64,000 nucleotides of DNA from Methanobacteriota archaeon (GCA_018650285.1 JABIGF010000017.1:53618-117617), one strand, 5' to 3'; numbered from the stretch's first letter, positions 16,993 through 26,602 are shown. Numbers and translations: made by a program. Notes: generated by a model from the sequence alone, not told the origin.

Positions 16993-18780
16993 TCACCAAA
17001 GTAGTCCCGAGGCGCCACCACCGGGCGGATAAGCCTCATCGAGATTGACCATTTCTGGAATGGTTCCCCGTGGTTGCATTACTTCACTAGGCAGAGATTG
17101 AGAAGGTGCGGACTGAACTTGATTCACCATTTGTAGGATCTTCTTGTGTTTTCGCTTTCGCATAGTGATACCAATCAATCCTAGAACACCTAGTAGGCTA
17201 ACAACTACGAACTGCAATCCAACAATTTCTCCAGATAGTAGCATGCCGCCCAATTGGATGATGCTTACACTTGCTGCATATCCAGGGTCGTGGTAGATGT
17301 AATCCGCAGGTGGATATATTGCTCCACCAATGGCGATATACAGCGAAACACTGACTGCATCGTTGCTCTCTTGGAAGGTTTCAGATTCGTGCAATTGGAA
17401 GGTCACATTTGCGGTTTGAGTAGTGATACTGTCACTTCCAACCTCTGCAGTGTCAACCCAATGATATTTGTCAGGCACTTTTGTGTAATCGTGACTCCAG
17501 GTTACTGAAGTCCCATTCACCTTGTTGACAGCACGGTTATCTCCTGAAGATAGAAGATTTCCATCTTCATCTTCTTGGTCGTATGCCATTTCTTCATCAA
17601 AACTCCCTTCACTTTCGTTGTTGACATCATCCATGAAGTCTGAAATAAGTCCGAAGGTGAATGAACCTCTAGCAATTACAGACTCTACCATCAATAGTGA
17701 ATTTGCATCGTGGAAATCCCATCCATCAATGGTTTGGTCATATTTGAAGTCGGTGCCAACTCTGACACCACTCCAAGTAATATCTTGCTGTTCGCCAATG
17801 TCTTCCACCACAAATGGAATTTGATCTGCAAGAACTTCTGAAGTTTCATCATGGTTTGGATTTTCATCTAAAGTAACAGTCCACCATGGAATTATTTCGT
17901 CAGTTACTGGCACAATTTCGACACCTAGGTGGAAAGTTAGGGCAATTAACTCTACAACATCGTTGTTTGCAGTCATCCACCAACCATCGCTATTGTCGTA
18001 TTCAACATTCTCAGCCAAGAGAGTGAAGTTCCAACCCATTGAACTGCCATCACTCCACTCTTCAATGCCATCTGAGGACATGTCCCAATCTCGTTCAAGA
18101 GATACTCCGGCGTGAACATTTTCAGCACTAGTCATATCAAAATCTGTAAGGCCAGTACCATTTCTAGTATAATCAAAGACACCGTTACCACTAGTGTTTG
18201 CCTCGTCCCCTGGCACACCAGTATCCTCGAATTCAATCATGTGAACAAGACTAGTTGCAAATACTGTAGCAATAGGCAAGGGTACACCGGGTACCGACAT
18301 ACCTTCAACAGGGAAATCTTCTAAATTGACGCCACCGAGATATTGCACTTCAAGAGCAGCTATGCTGACAGGCCCAGGGTTGTCTTCTGATCCCCAGCAG
18401 ACAGCGAAGTAGGAGAGACGGCGAGTTACATTTAGCATGACATAATCGCCCATACACCAATCATCTTCTTCCTCATCATTATCATCAAAGCCATCTTGTA
18501 GACGAATATTTTCACCAACATCTTCGCTAGTAATTAATTCAACATGATCCAATGGATTCATGCTTGAATCAGATTCCAAGTCTGCAGCTTGTACCTTTGC
18601 AATAGGGCCGAGCAATGATTCTAGCAATTCGTTCATATCTTCATTGCCAGTTTCAAAAGAGACAGCCGGAGCCATCAAAGTTGCAACTAACATTAGTACC
18701 ACCAACACACTTGACCTAATGGTAACAGGCATGTTGATTCGTCCATTCATTTTTCCATAATTATTCTGGTTAATTGACAT
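16993..18780 (-). CDS. Secreted, C-terminally anchored surface protein
   Basis: A 595-residue exported protein: signal segment at about residues 18-42 (TIRSSVLVVLMLVATLMAPAVS), a long Asp/Glu/Trp-rich extracellular region, then a single C-terminal membrane helix at about 525-548 followed by a basic RKRKHKK stop-transfer and a cytoplasmic Gln/Pro/Ser tail. No known domain is recognised; the ectodomain has repeated beta-rich segments with many Trp. Two identical palindromic sites bracket a TATATA box just upstream (18803-18840), so expression is probably actively regulated. Confidence 0.72.
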   Translation of the reverse strand: MSINQNNYGKMNGRINMPVTIRSSVLVVLMLVATLMAPAVSFETGNEDMNELLESLLGPIAKVQAADLESDSSMNPLDHVELITSEDVGENIRLQDGFDDNDEEEDDWCMGDYVMLNVTRRLSYFAVCWGSEDNPGPVSIAALEVQYLGGVNLEDFPVEGMSVPGVPLPIATVFATSLVHMIEFEDTGVPGDEANTSGNGVFDYTRNGTGLTDFDMTSAENVHAGVSLERDWDMSSDGIEEWSDGSSMGWNFTLLAENVEYDNSDGWWMTANNDVVELIALTFHLGVEIVPVTDEIIPWWTVTLDENPNHDETSEVLADQIPFVVEDIGEQQDITWSGVRVGTDFKYDQTIDGWDFHDANSLLMVESVIARGSFTFGLISDFMDDVNNESEGSFDEEMAYDQEDEDGNLLSSGDNRAVNKVNGTSVTWSHDYTKVPDKYHWVDTAEVGSDSITTQTANVTFQLHESETFQESNDAVSVSLYIAIGGAIYPPADYIYHDPGYAASVSIIQLGGMLLSGEIVGLQFVVVSLLGVLGLIGITMRKRKHKKILQMVNQVQSAPSQSLPSEVMQPRGTIPEMVNLDEAYPPGGGASGLLW

Positions 18781-18802
18781 CTAGTCGTTCTCCGTTACCA
18801 AT

Positions 18803-18840
18803 CCTTGTGTCACAAGTTTGCTATATACCTTGTGTCACAA
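18803..18840 (-). promoter_or_regulatory. Tandem palindromic operators flanking a TATA box
   Basis: The 13-mer CCTTGTGTCACAA occurs twice, at 18803-18815 and 18828-18840, exactly 25 bp apart. Its core TTGTG-T-CACAA is a perfect 11-bp palindrome. Between the copies lies TATATA (18822-18827). For the surface-protein gene starting at 18780 this places the TATA box about 42-47 bp upstream of the ATG, with operators on either side, a geometry expected to block TBP/TFB access or polymerase recruitment when bound. The binding protein is unknown. Confidence 0.6.
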
Positions 18841-18980
18841 TGTTTCATCATCTATTCGTTTAAAACCGCCCCCAGTAGTGCGATTAAACAGAGAATAGCA
18901 TAGTTTCGATTTCCCTCCACGCGCGCCCGCGCAGGCGTGCTCACGTGGTTGCACACAGTTGAATATTGAAATCCCCAATT

Positions 18981-19934
18981 TCAAATTTCATCTTCTTCAA
19001 TTTGCCGCCATAGATCTTTGACAGTACGAATATCTGATGCTACTTTCGCATCACCCTCAAGGCCAGAAATACTTCCCTTTCCAAGTTTTTCATCATGTGA
19101 AACGGCCTCATCTGGAACTTCAGTTGAAATCTCTTCATCTTCAGTAGATTCTTCAAATCTTTTTCGCATCTCTTCGCGAGCGGATTCAGAAGTAGCACCT
19201 AACTCAATATCAAATGATTCTACAGATGTTGTATGGCCATCATCCATTGATTCATGTAGGGAATCCCATTCTTCCTTGTGTCGCTGTTTGTGGAGAGGTA
19301 ATATTTTCCGCGCTAATAATTTTCTTCTCTTTCGCCGACGAATAGTTTGGTCGCTCATTAGGATAATAACTCCGAGAACATTTGCTGCCACATAACCTTC
19401 AATTGAATGAGGTTCATAAATCCAATATTTCATTGTGAAATCGCCATCAACGATACGAGTTGCTTCCTCCCAACCAATTCGTGTTCCGTTTTCATTGTAG
19501 AAGCGAATTTCCAAAATATATTCGCCAGGATAAATCACTCCTCCTTCGTCACCACATGGTTCGTTAAATGCGCCAGACCAATTTCTAGTCGGTACTGGAA
19601 TAGGTGCCGATGGGTCATCACCCCATTCACCAGAATCTTCTCTTTCTTTTGCACCTACTTCCCATAACTCCCATGTGATAATGGTGTTCTTGTGTTCTGA
19701 ATAGGCTGTGTAAAATTCACAATTGATATCAAAGGGCAGTTCAGCACCCATCATATTGGGTACTGTCATTTCGTAATTTTCTCGATGCCCAGAATCTTCT
19801 GAGAGTACAGGATGAGGTGTTCCGATTGGTAACATGGCAGTCCAAATGAGGTTCAACATTGCCCAAGTGATGAGTGAAGCCCACGGTTTGATGGGTGCAT
19901 TTGGGTTGACCTTTTTTTTGGTTTTTTGAATCAT
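18981..19934 (-). CDS. Membrane protein with acidic cytoplasmic tail
   Basis: 317 residues from the ATG at 19934, which overlaps the upstream gene stop (ATGA arrangement), so translation is coupled. An N-terminal hydrophobic helix (WASLITWAMLNLIWTAMLPIG, about residues 14-34) is followed by a beta-rich extracytoplasmic domain with single Cys residues and a GEYILEIRFYNENG strand motif, a second helix (AANVLGVIILMS) near 180-195, then a basic RRRKRRK stop-transfer and about 110 residues of charged cytoplasmic tail rich in Glu and Ser. Function unknown. The frame extends 29 codons upstream, but the overlap start is better supported. Confidence 0.72.
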   Translation of the reverse strand: MIQKTKKKVNPNAPIKPWASLITWAMLNLIWTAMLPIGTPHPVLSEDSGHRENYEMTVPNMMGAELPFDINCEFYTAYSEHKNTIITWELWEVGAKEREDSGEWGDDPSAPIPVPTRNWSGAFNEPCGDEGGVIYPGEYILEIRFYNENGTRIGWEEATRIVDGDFTMKYWIYEPHSIEGYVAANVLGVIILMSDQTIRRRKRRKLLARKILPLHKQRHKEEWDSLHESMDDGHTTSVESFDIELGATSESAREEMRKRFEESTEDEEISTEVPDEAVSHDEKLGKGSISGLEGDAKVASDIRTVKDLWRQIEEDEI

Positions 19935-20641
19935 CAACTCGCCCCCTTTAGTATTTCGAGGACGCGGTCCATCCATTTCAGTTTCCTCAATTTGCGTATT
20001 GGGTCTGTGATTCCAGTCCACCGCCCAATTTTATTTGAACAAAATCCGATGAGTTTGATAGATTCAATTGAAATTCCAAATGCTGCAACAATGCAGGCAG
20101 CTCTATCGCCGTCAGTGAAGCCCCCTGGATTATACATGCTCTCTATTGTTTCAGGACATTGATGAGTCATGATTAGAGTTGGGCAGTACTTTGCGAGAAT
20201 TGGCAGTAATTCCCTCCACTCTTTTTGGTTGTCCCCGTGAGCATGTAGGGCAAAAGGAATTCCTTTCCGGCTCGCTTCTAACATAGCATCGCCACCATCT
20301 CCATCTGAGACAATAAGTACTAGTCGCTGCCATGCTGATTCAGATTGTTTGGGGGGTAATTCATTGAGAACTCCAACACTACCATCTGCGGCAACTAAGA
20401 GACAATTTTCAGGCAGCATCAATATTTCTTCTGGCTCTACAGAAGCGCCTAATATAGCAATTAATGGTGCTGCTTTCAGGCTTTCAGTCAAGCGTTCCAC
20501 TGCACCTTTTACCGACATCATCTTTGATGCAGCATTAACTAGATTATGGGCAGATTCTTCATCAGCAGAGAGGCTCCAATTGAAGTCGTTTCGCACATCA
20601 TCTTGAATCTCAATGAGAAGCGGAGTGATTGGATTTAGCAT
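19934..20641 (-). CDS. mptE: MptE-like 6-hydroxymethyl-7,8-dihydropterin diphosphokinase (DUF115)
   Basis: A 235-residue protein of the archaeal DUF115/MptE family, which transfers pyrophosphate from ATP to 6-hydroxymethyl-7,8-dihydropterin in archaeal pterin synthesis. Recognisable segments are AILGASVEPEE, the LLVAADGSVGVLNE block, LIVSDGDGGDAMLEAS (usual VTDLDG region, here with SDGDGG), PFALHAHGDN and the C-terminal GFTDGDRAACIVAAFG with the KLRKLKWMDRVL helix. GAGGTGA upstream favours the Met at 20641 over the GTG at 20665. It is coupled with the downstream membrane-protein gene. The enzymatic role is from family knowledge. Confidence 0.82.
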   Translation of the reverse strand: MLNPITPLLIEIQDDVRNDFNWSLSADEESAHNLVNAASKMMSVKGAVERLTESLKAAPLIAILGASVEPEEILMLPENCLLVAADGSVGVLNELPPKQSESAWQRLVLIVSDGDGGDAMLEASRKGIPFALHAHGDNQKEWRELLPILAKYCPTLIMTHQCPETIESMYNPGGFTDGDRAACIVAAFGISIESIKLIGFCSNKIGRWTGITDPIRKLRKLKWMDRVLEILKGAS

Positions 20642-20722
20642 CCTCATCTCACCTCTCAGCAGCACCCGCTACCAAATCTGCGGTGAACTGAGAGTTCAAG
20701 AACCCCAACGAAACATCCACCT

Positions 20723-21958
20723 GTGCTCATGCCACTGCCGCGCCGCTTCCCGACCGTCGAATCACCTAGCCTCTTGGCTAGGTTTCCCTTCCTTCCCCAA
20801 GGAGAGGAATGGTTGAAGTCGTTGTTAACTAGCAACAATATTGATCTTGATACTTTGATTGATGGTGATTGGGTTGAACCAATCCGAATTCGTGGAATGC
20901 AGCGAATGCTTGAATCAATAAATCTTACAGAAGGTGTGTCAGCAACAACACGTCACGATATTCATGAACCATATGGGCAGATGGTTGAGGGTTTAGGGTT
21001 CTATTACGCGATGCTTGTGGTATGCGCCTCGTTTGATGAGCGTTTAGTCAAACGTTGGGTTGAGGGTGAAGCGAGTAGAGCGGACAAAATTCTTGGCGAA
21101 TCGGTAGATGAGCAAACGTTTGATTTAGTAACCCGCACATACCTTTCTGATGTGCGTAGTAAGGTAGAGGCAATTGCTGGTGCATCAATCCATGCAAAGC
21201 GTTCAACAACTACAATTTTTGAAATTCCAATGACGGACTTTATTGAAATTTCACCGAGAATAACTGGGGCCTATTGGACAATTGTCAACCGTCCAATATC
21301 TGGTGGCTGGGTTACAATGTGTCCTGCAAGTGGTGAAAATTCACGTCAACGTCTTGCTCGTTTGTTGAAAGAGCGAATCCGCGAAGTTCTTGTTGCACGT
21401 TGTAAAGAAAATATGGAAAAAATGGATGACGAGTTCGCTGCAAAATTTGCTGACCCCGTTGGCAAGATGGTTGCGGAGTTACAACTTCACAAGAGCCAAG
21501 AAATTCAGGTAACAGCAGCTAACAAAGGAGATTGGCCCCCATGTATGAATTCAGTAATTTCAGATTTGGGTAGCGGTGAAAATGTCAATCATGCTGGCCG
21601 CCGATTCCTTGCTAACATGTGTCGCGCCCTCGGTATTTCTGTAGAAGAAGCAGCCAGTTTCTTTGTTAATGCTCCAGATTTTAATGCTGAAACAACTCGA
21701 TATCAATTAACTCATCTTTACGAAGGAGAATATACGCCTGAAAAGTGTAATACTCTAAAATTGCATGCAAGGTGCCCTGTTTCTCAAGGTACTGTAAGCG
21801 ATTCGCTTTGCCGTTTTGAATGGATGACACATCCTCTGAAGTATGTAAGAGCCCAACAAAGAAGGAGAGCAAGAGACGAACCACCTGAACCCCCCGCAGG
21901 TGAGAATGAACAAAAAACAGGCGTTACAGAAGGGGGCGCAGGGGACAATGCTTCATAG
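20723..21958 (+). CDS. priL: DNA primase large subunit PriL
   Basis: A 411-residue non-catalytic subunit of archaeal-eukaryotic primase, which binds and regulates the catalytic PriS and carries a C-terminal [4Fe-4S] domain. The Fe-S region is recognisable from WPPCMNSVI (Cys near 270), RRFLANMCRALGIS, the CNTLKLHARCP pair and DSLCRFEWMTHPLKYV, giving the expected conserved cysteines. The N-terminal half is the helical PriS-interaction region. The C-terminal 35 residues are Glu/Pro-rich and probably disordered. Start GTG at 20723 or ATG at 20729. A perfect 7-bp inverted repeat with a TCTT loop occupies codons 15-20 (20765-20782). Divergent from mptE. Confidence 0.93.
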   Translation: MLMPLPRRFPTVESPSLLARFPFLPQGEEWLKSLLTSNNIDLDTLIDGDWVEPIRIRGMQRMLESINLTEGVSATTRHDIHEPYGQMVEGLGFYYAMLVVCASFDERLVKRWVEGEASRADKILGESVDEQTFDLVTRTYLSDVRSKVEAIAGASIHAKRSTTTIFEIPMTDFIEISPRITGAYWTIVNRPISGGWVTMCPASGENSRQRLARLLKERIREVLVARCKENMEKMDDEFAAKFADPVGKMVAELQLHKSQEIQVTAANKGDWPPCMNSVISDLGSGENVNHAGRRFLANMCRALGISVEEAASFFVNAPDFNAETTRYQLTHLYEGEYTPEKCNTLKLHARCPVSQGTVSDSLCRFEWMTHPLKYVRAQQRRRARDEPPEPPAGENEQKTGVTEGGAGDNAS

Positions 21959-22003
21959 AGAGGCAGCGCGCCTGCGGATTCAAGGGAGGCGAGGTGAGAG
22001 ACC

Positions 22004-23122
22004 ATGACTAGAACATTAGTACTCTCTGTTGACCGAGATGATGACCTTGGCAAGAAGGCAGGGATCCGTGGCCCGATAGTAGGCCGCAAAGAGGTTCTTA
22101 CTGCCGCCTTGCGTCTTGGAATTGCCGACCCAGAGGAGAGCGATACTAACGCTATTCTTGGCGCATTACATCTTCATGACCAGTTGAAAGAGAGTGGGGA
22201 ATCAAACGATGCCGTAGAAATCGCTGTGTTGACTGGCGACGAGCGGGTCGGTGTTCGTTCAGACCGTGCAGTTGCTCAACAACTCGAGGAAGTGATTGAG
22301 AAATTCCAACCCGATAGAGGAGTGATGGTAACAGACGGTGCAGAAGATGAAAGCATCTTGCCAATTATCCAATCTCGATTAAATATTGACCACGTCCAGA
22401 AAATCATTGTTCGACAATCAAAAGGAATTGAAGGAACATATTACTACATTGTAAAAGCGATTGAGGATGAAAAATGGCGTATGAAATTACTCGTCCCGCT
22501 TTCTGTGTTCTTAATTTTAATTGGCCTTGGATTAATCGTGCCTAATGGTGGAATCATTATTGGATTGATGCCATTATTCATTGGAATCTATCTAATGGCG
22601 AAAGGGCTTGGTGCTGAACAACATCTCAATCGAGTGATGAGGGACATGCGTGAAAATGCCGATGCCGCCTTTGTTTCATCGATTCTTTGGGCCGCGATGG
22701 TCTTCTTTTCATTATTTGCAATAGCAGAGGGTTTACGTGTATATTCGTCAAACATGTCTCTTTCTACCCCTCCAGGTGGGCTTGAGATAGTGTTACTTGT
22801 TTTGCAAGGAGCGCTGACGTGGATTGTTTTATCCTTCCTAACGCTCGCTCTTTCGTTGCTTGTGTTACGTATGAAGAGAGGCACTTTCAGTGGCCGTACT
22901 GTGCAAGTCATTGCATTTGGTATCGTCATTTGGACAATCTGTAGTGCTGGATTGAAGATGGCTTTGCAAGTATTAGATTCTACATATATCCTTGACCCAC
23001 CAACTCTATGGGAGGACTGGGATCAAGCTCTTGGTGCCCTAGTGATATTCTGGGCAGTTCGAGTAATTGTTAGTTCAATCAATGAGAGACAAGAGACATC
23101 TGGTCACTATTGGGGTATATGA
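22004..23122 (+). CDS. DUF373 family membrane protein
   Basis: A 372-residue archaeal DUF373 protein. The N-terminal cytoplasmic domain begins TRTLVLSVDRDDDLGKKAGI and contains GRKEVLTAALRLGIADPEESDTN and VAVLTGDERVG-like segments diagnostic of the family, followed by six or so transmembrane helices (from about residue 160: LLVPLSVFLILIGLGLIVPNGG onward). Biochemical function is unknown for the family. It lies 45 bp downstream of priL on the same strand with a GC-rich hairpin (GCAG-CGCGC-CTGC) in the gap. Confidence 0.9.
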   Translation: MTRTLVLSVDRDDDLGKKAGIRGPIVGRKEVLTAALRLGIADPEESDTNAILGALHLHDQLKESGESNDAVEIAVLTGDERVGVRSDRAVAQQLEEVIEKFQPDRGVMVTDGAEDESILPIIQSRLNIDHVQKIIVRQSKGIEGTYYYIVKAIEDEKWRMKLLVPLSVFLILIGLGLIVPNGGIIIGLMPLFIGIYLMAKGLGAEQHLNRVMRDMRENADAAFVSSILWAAMVFFSLFAIAEGLRVYSSNMSLSTPPGGLEIVLLVLQGALTWIVLSFLTLALSLLVLRMKRGTFSGRTVQVIAFGIVIWTICSAGLKMALQVLDSTYILDPPTLWEDWDQALGALVIFWAVRVIVSSINERQETSGHYWGI

Positions 23123-23124
23123 TT

Positions 23125-23829
23125 TCAGAACCCCTGGTTTGGTGGTTGTTGGCCACCAATCGGTGGTAACATAACGCCTTGCTGTTGTACAGGTTGTTGC
23201 TGAGTGTATGCTGGATGAACCGCCCCAGCAACCATTGGTGTTCCTTGAGCAGGTGTAGCCATTCCTCCAACTGGTTGAATAGTGCCATCTGCTTGTTGAA
23301 CCATCATTACACCTTGCTGCATCTTGTTATCTTTGAGTGTAAAGATGAAAATTATTCCAAGCCCCAGTACGCAGAATGAGCAACAGAACCCCCAGAACCC
23401 GAGGCCCATTGCCATCGCACCCCCAATATCAATAGTTAGTTCATTAATTATCACGCCTCCATTACCAGTGAATTCCACCTCCCAAACACCACCATTCAAG
23501 ATGTAGATGTCTCCAACATATGTGTATCCAGGTAATGAATAATAGTCACAACTATCATCTTCTTCGCACGGCATAAATCGATTGTCCTCGTTCCCGTTGA
23601 GTACTTCAATTTCAACATCCGAACCTTCTTCTGTAAAAACTATGTAATAGTTAGAATATTCAAAATTTCCTTCATAAGTTGTGGGCGAAGTTCCATTCCA
23701 TAATTCAGTACCATCTGGATTTTCTGCCAGGTCTCCTATGAAAGAACCACCGCCTACTACCATGGCAAGAACGCTGCCAATAAGGAGTACCGCGCCGGCT
23801 CCAAGAGTAATCTTCGTTGCAATGTGCAT
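23125..23829 (-). CDS. Two-helix membrane protein with Gln/Pro-rich C-terminus
   Basis: A 234-residue protein: N-terminal hydrophobic helix (about 8-28), an acidic extracytoplasmic domain with two nearby Cys (MPCEEDDSCDYY, about 88-99), a second Cys-containing membrane helix (GLGFWGFCCSFCVLGLGIIFIF, about 142-163), then a cytoplasmic Gln/Pro/Gly-rich tail with QQQPVQQQG. Similar tails occur in membrane proteins of this archaeal group that also carry zinc ribbons; this one has none. Function unknown. Its stop is 3 bp from the convergent DUF373 gene. Confidence 0.7.
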   Translation of the reverse strand: MHIATKITLGAGAVLLIGSVLAMVVGGGSFIGDLAENPDGTELWNGTSPTTYEGNFEYSNYYIVFTEEGSDVEIEVLNGNEDNRFMPCEEDDSCDYYSLPGYTYVGDIYILNGGVWEVEFTGNGGVIINELTIDIGGAMAMGLGFWGFCCSFCVLGLGIIFIFTLKDNKMQQGVMMVQQADGTIQPVGGMATPAQGTPMVAGAVHPAYTQQQPVQQQGVMLPPIGGQQPPNQGF

Positions 23830-23885
23830 GGTGCTACAATAAATGCGGTGGCTATTGAGGGTTTGGGATGACTAGTAGCCATTAT

Positions 23886-24311
23886 TCAATTGTTGAATTG
23901 GGCTTCATTCATGCAATTCGGGCAGGTCACTTTGATTGGCCTGACTGCAGGAATTCCAAGTGGTGCACTACAGTGTGGGCACAGAATTGCCTGCTCCACA
24001 TTTGCCTGTCGAGATTGACCGTCATGACTTGGGTCGTAACGAACTCGATAGCGATGCGCATCTTGTAGATAATTTGGTTGTTGTCCTTGTGGCTCCATAG
24101 AATCATTTTGAGCCGGTGCCATTCTATCGTCGATTCCAGTATCTGTTGGCTGACTGCTAACACCACCTTGTTTGAATGCCTTGACTTGCGCATCAACCTG
24201 TTCAGCTGTCATGTTGTGTTGCCGAGCAACCCTGTCAAGAGCGAGCATTCGGTCATAGTCATCCATGTTAGCGAGTTCACTAAGAATGGTGGTACTCAAC
24301 TGTGCCATCAA
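23886..24311 (-). CDS. Small protein with C-terminal zinc ribbon
   Basis: A 141-residue soluble protein. The C-terminus carries CPHCSAPLGIPAVRPIKVTC then CPNC-type cysteines (two CxxC knuckles about 18 residues apart), a zinc ribbon. The N-terminal 50 residues are predicted helical (LANMDDYDRMLALDRVARQHNMTAEQVDAQVKAFKQGG), and the middle is Gln/Pro-rich linker. Probably a nucleic-acid or protein-interaction module; no family recognised. A perfect GGCGG-TCTG-CCGCC hairpin lies immediately upstream of the ATG. Confidence 0.7.
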   Translation of the reverse strand: MMAQLSTTILSELANMDDYDRMLALDRVARQHNMTAEQVDAQVKAFKQGGVSSQPTDTGIDDRMAPAQNDSMEPQGQQPNYLQDAHRYRVRYDPSHDGQSRQANVEQAILCPHCSAPLGIPAVRPIKVTCPNCMNEAQFNN

Positions 24312-24436
24312 GCGTTGGCGGTCTGCCGCCTATCATCAAGGTTATGCTAATCTGTTGAGTTTGATTCGGTCCAATTACATCTACGCGCTTGCTTCAAATA
24401 GGGTGGGTAGTCCGGCGGCATTTAGGAGGAAGTTGG

Positions 24437-24907
24437 ATGTCTGGTATCTTTGGACGAGGCGAACGCCCTAAACGGGCAACTGCGTCCAAAACAAACCCCG
24501 CACGCAAGGTTACTTGTGGACAGGTAATGGAGAAGCCAAGAGCAATCCGTTCATCAGTAACAATGGATAGGGTGTTGAAGGCATTAACCTCTAGAAATTG
24601 GGATCATATCTTTCTTGTAGACGATGAAGGCGTTCCAGTCGGGCGTGTTCATGCAGTTGACGTTTTGAAATTGATTCAAAGAAAAGCAGTCAACCGTGAC
24701 TTAGTATGGATGCAAATAGTTGAAGCAAACCAACTCATTACCCAACCTCCAATGCAAGTATCGGTTAGAACCCCTCTTCTCAAGGCTGCAGCACTAATGT
24801 TAACTCACGATATCAATCAAATGGCAGTTGTAGATGATGAAGGAGAACTTGTTGGAGTAGTTAGCCACGCTATCGTCGCCCGCCATTTACCAAAATTCAT
24901 CATATAA
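24437..24907 (+). CDS. CBS-domain pair protein
   Basis: 156 residues from the ATG at 24437, chosen because TAGGAGGA lies upstream at the right distance; the frame extends further but without a ribosome site. After a short basic N-terminus come two tandem CBS motifs: TCGQVMEKPRAIRSSVTMDRVLKAL...IFLVDDEGVPVGRVHAVDVL and the second with MQVSVRTPLLKAAALMLTHDINQMAVVDDEGELVGVVSHAIVAR. CBS pairs bind adenosine nucleotides and act as energy sensors; a stand-alone pair suggests regulation of a partner protein. The gene converges with the phosphohexomutase gene with no gap. Confidence 0.9.
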   Translation: MSGIFGRGERPKRATASKTNPARKVTCGQVMEKPRAIRSSVTMDRVLKALTSRNWDHIFLVDDEGVPVGRVHAVDVLKLIQRKAVNRDLVWMQIVEANQLITQPPMQVSVRTPLLKAAALMLTHDINQMAVVDDEGELVGVVSHAIVARHLPKFII

Positions 24908-26602
24908 TCAAACAATTAAGTTTGAACTTAAGATGTTGGCAATTTTGTCGGCTAATCCTGAAAGATTATACTCATTATCAGATGTTCTAATGGTGACTGA
25001 AGTTTTCGCTTCAGTACCTGAATTTCGTACACCAACACTGATGTCGATATTATTCATTCTTCCTTCGAGTAATAGTAGACTGTTTTCTCCTTCGATTGAA
25101 ACCCTTGAAAGTACCCCTTCTCCAAACTCTTGTGAGCATATATCTTCAACTGCGTGAGATAGTTCGTTAGCCCCATCCCAAAGTGTCCGGTCAACTCCTT
25201 TGATAGAGACTCTAGTCTTCCAACCGCGGTCAATGGCTTGCCGTTTTTCTCCAAGTTTTGTACGAGCTAGTAACTGAGCGATGAGTGTCGCAGCCCCATC
25301 GCCAGCAAGCCCCCAGTATCCCGATTTGTGGGGGTGCGGGCTTGGCATTACAAGATGTCCCGAATCTTCACAACCACATATATTAGGCATTGATTCATCA
25401 ATAAATAGTTGCTCTGTTTTTGGAATAGTTGAACGTAGTGAATTTGACAACCACCTGTCGCCAATCGCTGTTTGGGAAGTTTCAATTTCTTGATTATCAC
25501 AGGCAGCAGGTAAGCAGAGGTCAGACTCAATGCTATGAGCCATTTTCAAGTTTGATTTGCCAGCCATTTTGAGAGCCATTAACCAATCAAATGCCATTTG
25601 ATCACCATCTACAATCCTTGCACCCTTTTTGGTCGCTTCAATAAGTAGGCAGCGGTCCCCATCGCCATCAAGTGCAGCGGCAATTAGTTCACCATTATCC
25701 CACGGCGCCATCCCATCATTTTCCCGTAATCTTTCGGCAATTTTCTTTAGCAAAAGGTGGCTTTGTTCGTTTTCCATTAGGTATTGGAAGGTCCATGAAT
25801 CAGTTGAACTAAATTCGCCAGCCCCGCAATTGGCATTTATTGGCTGTTCAGTATCTGCTACTTCTTCAGTCATTAGCCCACGTCTAGTTAACCCAAAACC
25901 AAGCCAATCAGTTGCTGCCCCTCCAGATGAATCTAGTAACAATCCCTGAGAACCAATAGAGTCACCAATGCTATTACTTGGGATGTTGAGCGCATTTGCC
26001 ATAACAGTCAATGTAGATTTTAAATGGCGCCGATATGCGTCTAAACCATCAAAAATTAGGCGTGTTGTACCTTTCTGTGCATCATTTAGGGAAGCGACAT
26101 CACATCTCTCTTCAACAATTGCCCAAGCAATTTCTGAAATCGTATCTTCTAATTCTGGCATCGATTTGAATCCATTTTCATCAAAAAGTTTGACTCCAGA
26201 ATCAGTTGCTGGATTGTGGCTTGCAGTAACCATCATCCCTGCTGATGCTTGACAAAGTAAGAGACAGTGATGTAGTCCAGGTGTGGGTACTTCTCCAATA
26301 CGTTGAGTATCACACCCTGATTGTAGTAATCCGAGTTCAAGAGAATCTACTAACTCGGCATTTCCATCTCTTCGATCCCAACCAATCACAACGAGGGGAT
26401 TATTTTGATTTGCAGCACCAGATTTTGATTTTTGTGAGATGATTACCGTTCCTGTAGCAAGTCCAATTACCTGCATTAAAGAGGGTGAAATTTCCCGTTG
26501 CAAAATCAATTTTTCAATTGGATTATTAGGCACTTGAGATTTGCTAACTAGTCCTCTGATTCCATCGGTTCCATGCAATCTTTCACCAGCCAATACCGTC
26601 AC
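24908..26602 (-). CDS. Phosphoglucosamine/phosphomanno-mutase family enzyme
   Basis: A 564-residue alpha-D-phosphohexomutase, interconverting 1- and 6-phosphates of hexoses or glucosamine. Motifs in order: LHGTDGIRGLV (N-terminal, residues 9-19), the active phosphoserine loop MVTASHNPATDSGVKLF (about 122-138), metal-binding ALDGDGDRC (about 308-316), the sugar-binding CGCEDSGHLV (about 395) and the C-terminal phosphate-binding VRNSGTEAKTSVTIR. It is about 100 residues longer than typical GlmM, with additions around residues 190-260. Overlap by four bases with the upstream GlmU-like acetyltransferase gene suggests both act in UDP-GlcNAc supply, so GlmM activity is the favoured guess. Confidence 0.9.
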   Translation of the reverse strand: MTVLAGERLHGTDGIRGLVSKSQVPNNPIEKLILQREISPSLMQVIGLATGTVIISQKSKSGAANQNNPLVVIGWDRRDGNAELVDSLELGLLQSGCDTQRIGEVPTPGLHHCLLLCQASAGMMVTASHNPATDSGVKLFDENGFKSMPELEDTISEIAWAIVEERCDVASLNDAQKGTTRLIFDGLDAYRRHLKSTLTVMANALNIPSNSIGDSIGSQGLLLDSSGGAATDWLGFGLTRRGLMTEEVADTEQPINANCGAGEFSSTDSWTFQYLMENEQSHLLLKKIAERLRENDGMAPWDNGELIAAALDGDGDRCLLIEATKKGARIVDGDQMAFDWLMALKMAGKSNLKMAHSIESDLCLPAACDNQEIETSQTAIGDRWLSNSLRSTIPKTEQLFIDESMPNICGCEDSGHLVMPSPHPHKSGYWGLAGDGAATLIAQLLARTKLGEKRQAIDRGWKTRVSIKGVDRTLWDGANELSHAVEDICSQEFGEGVLSRVSIEGENSLLLLEGRMNNIDISVGVRNSGTEAKTSVTIRTSDNEYNLSGLADKIANILSSNLIV

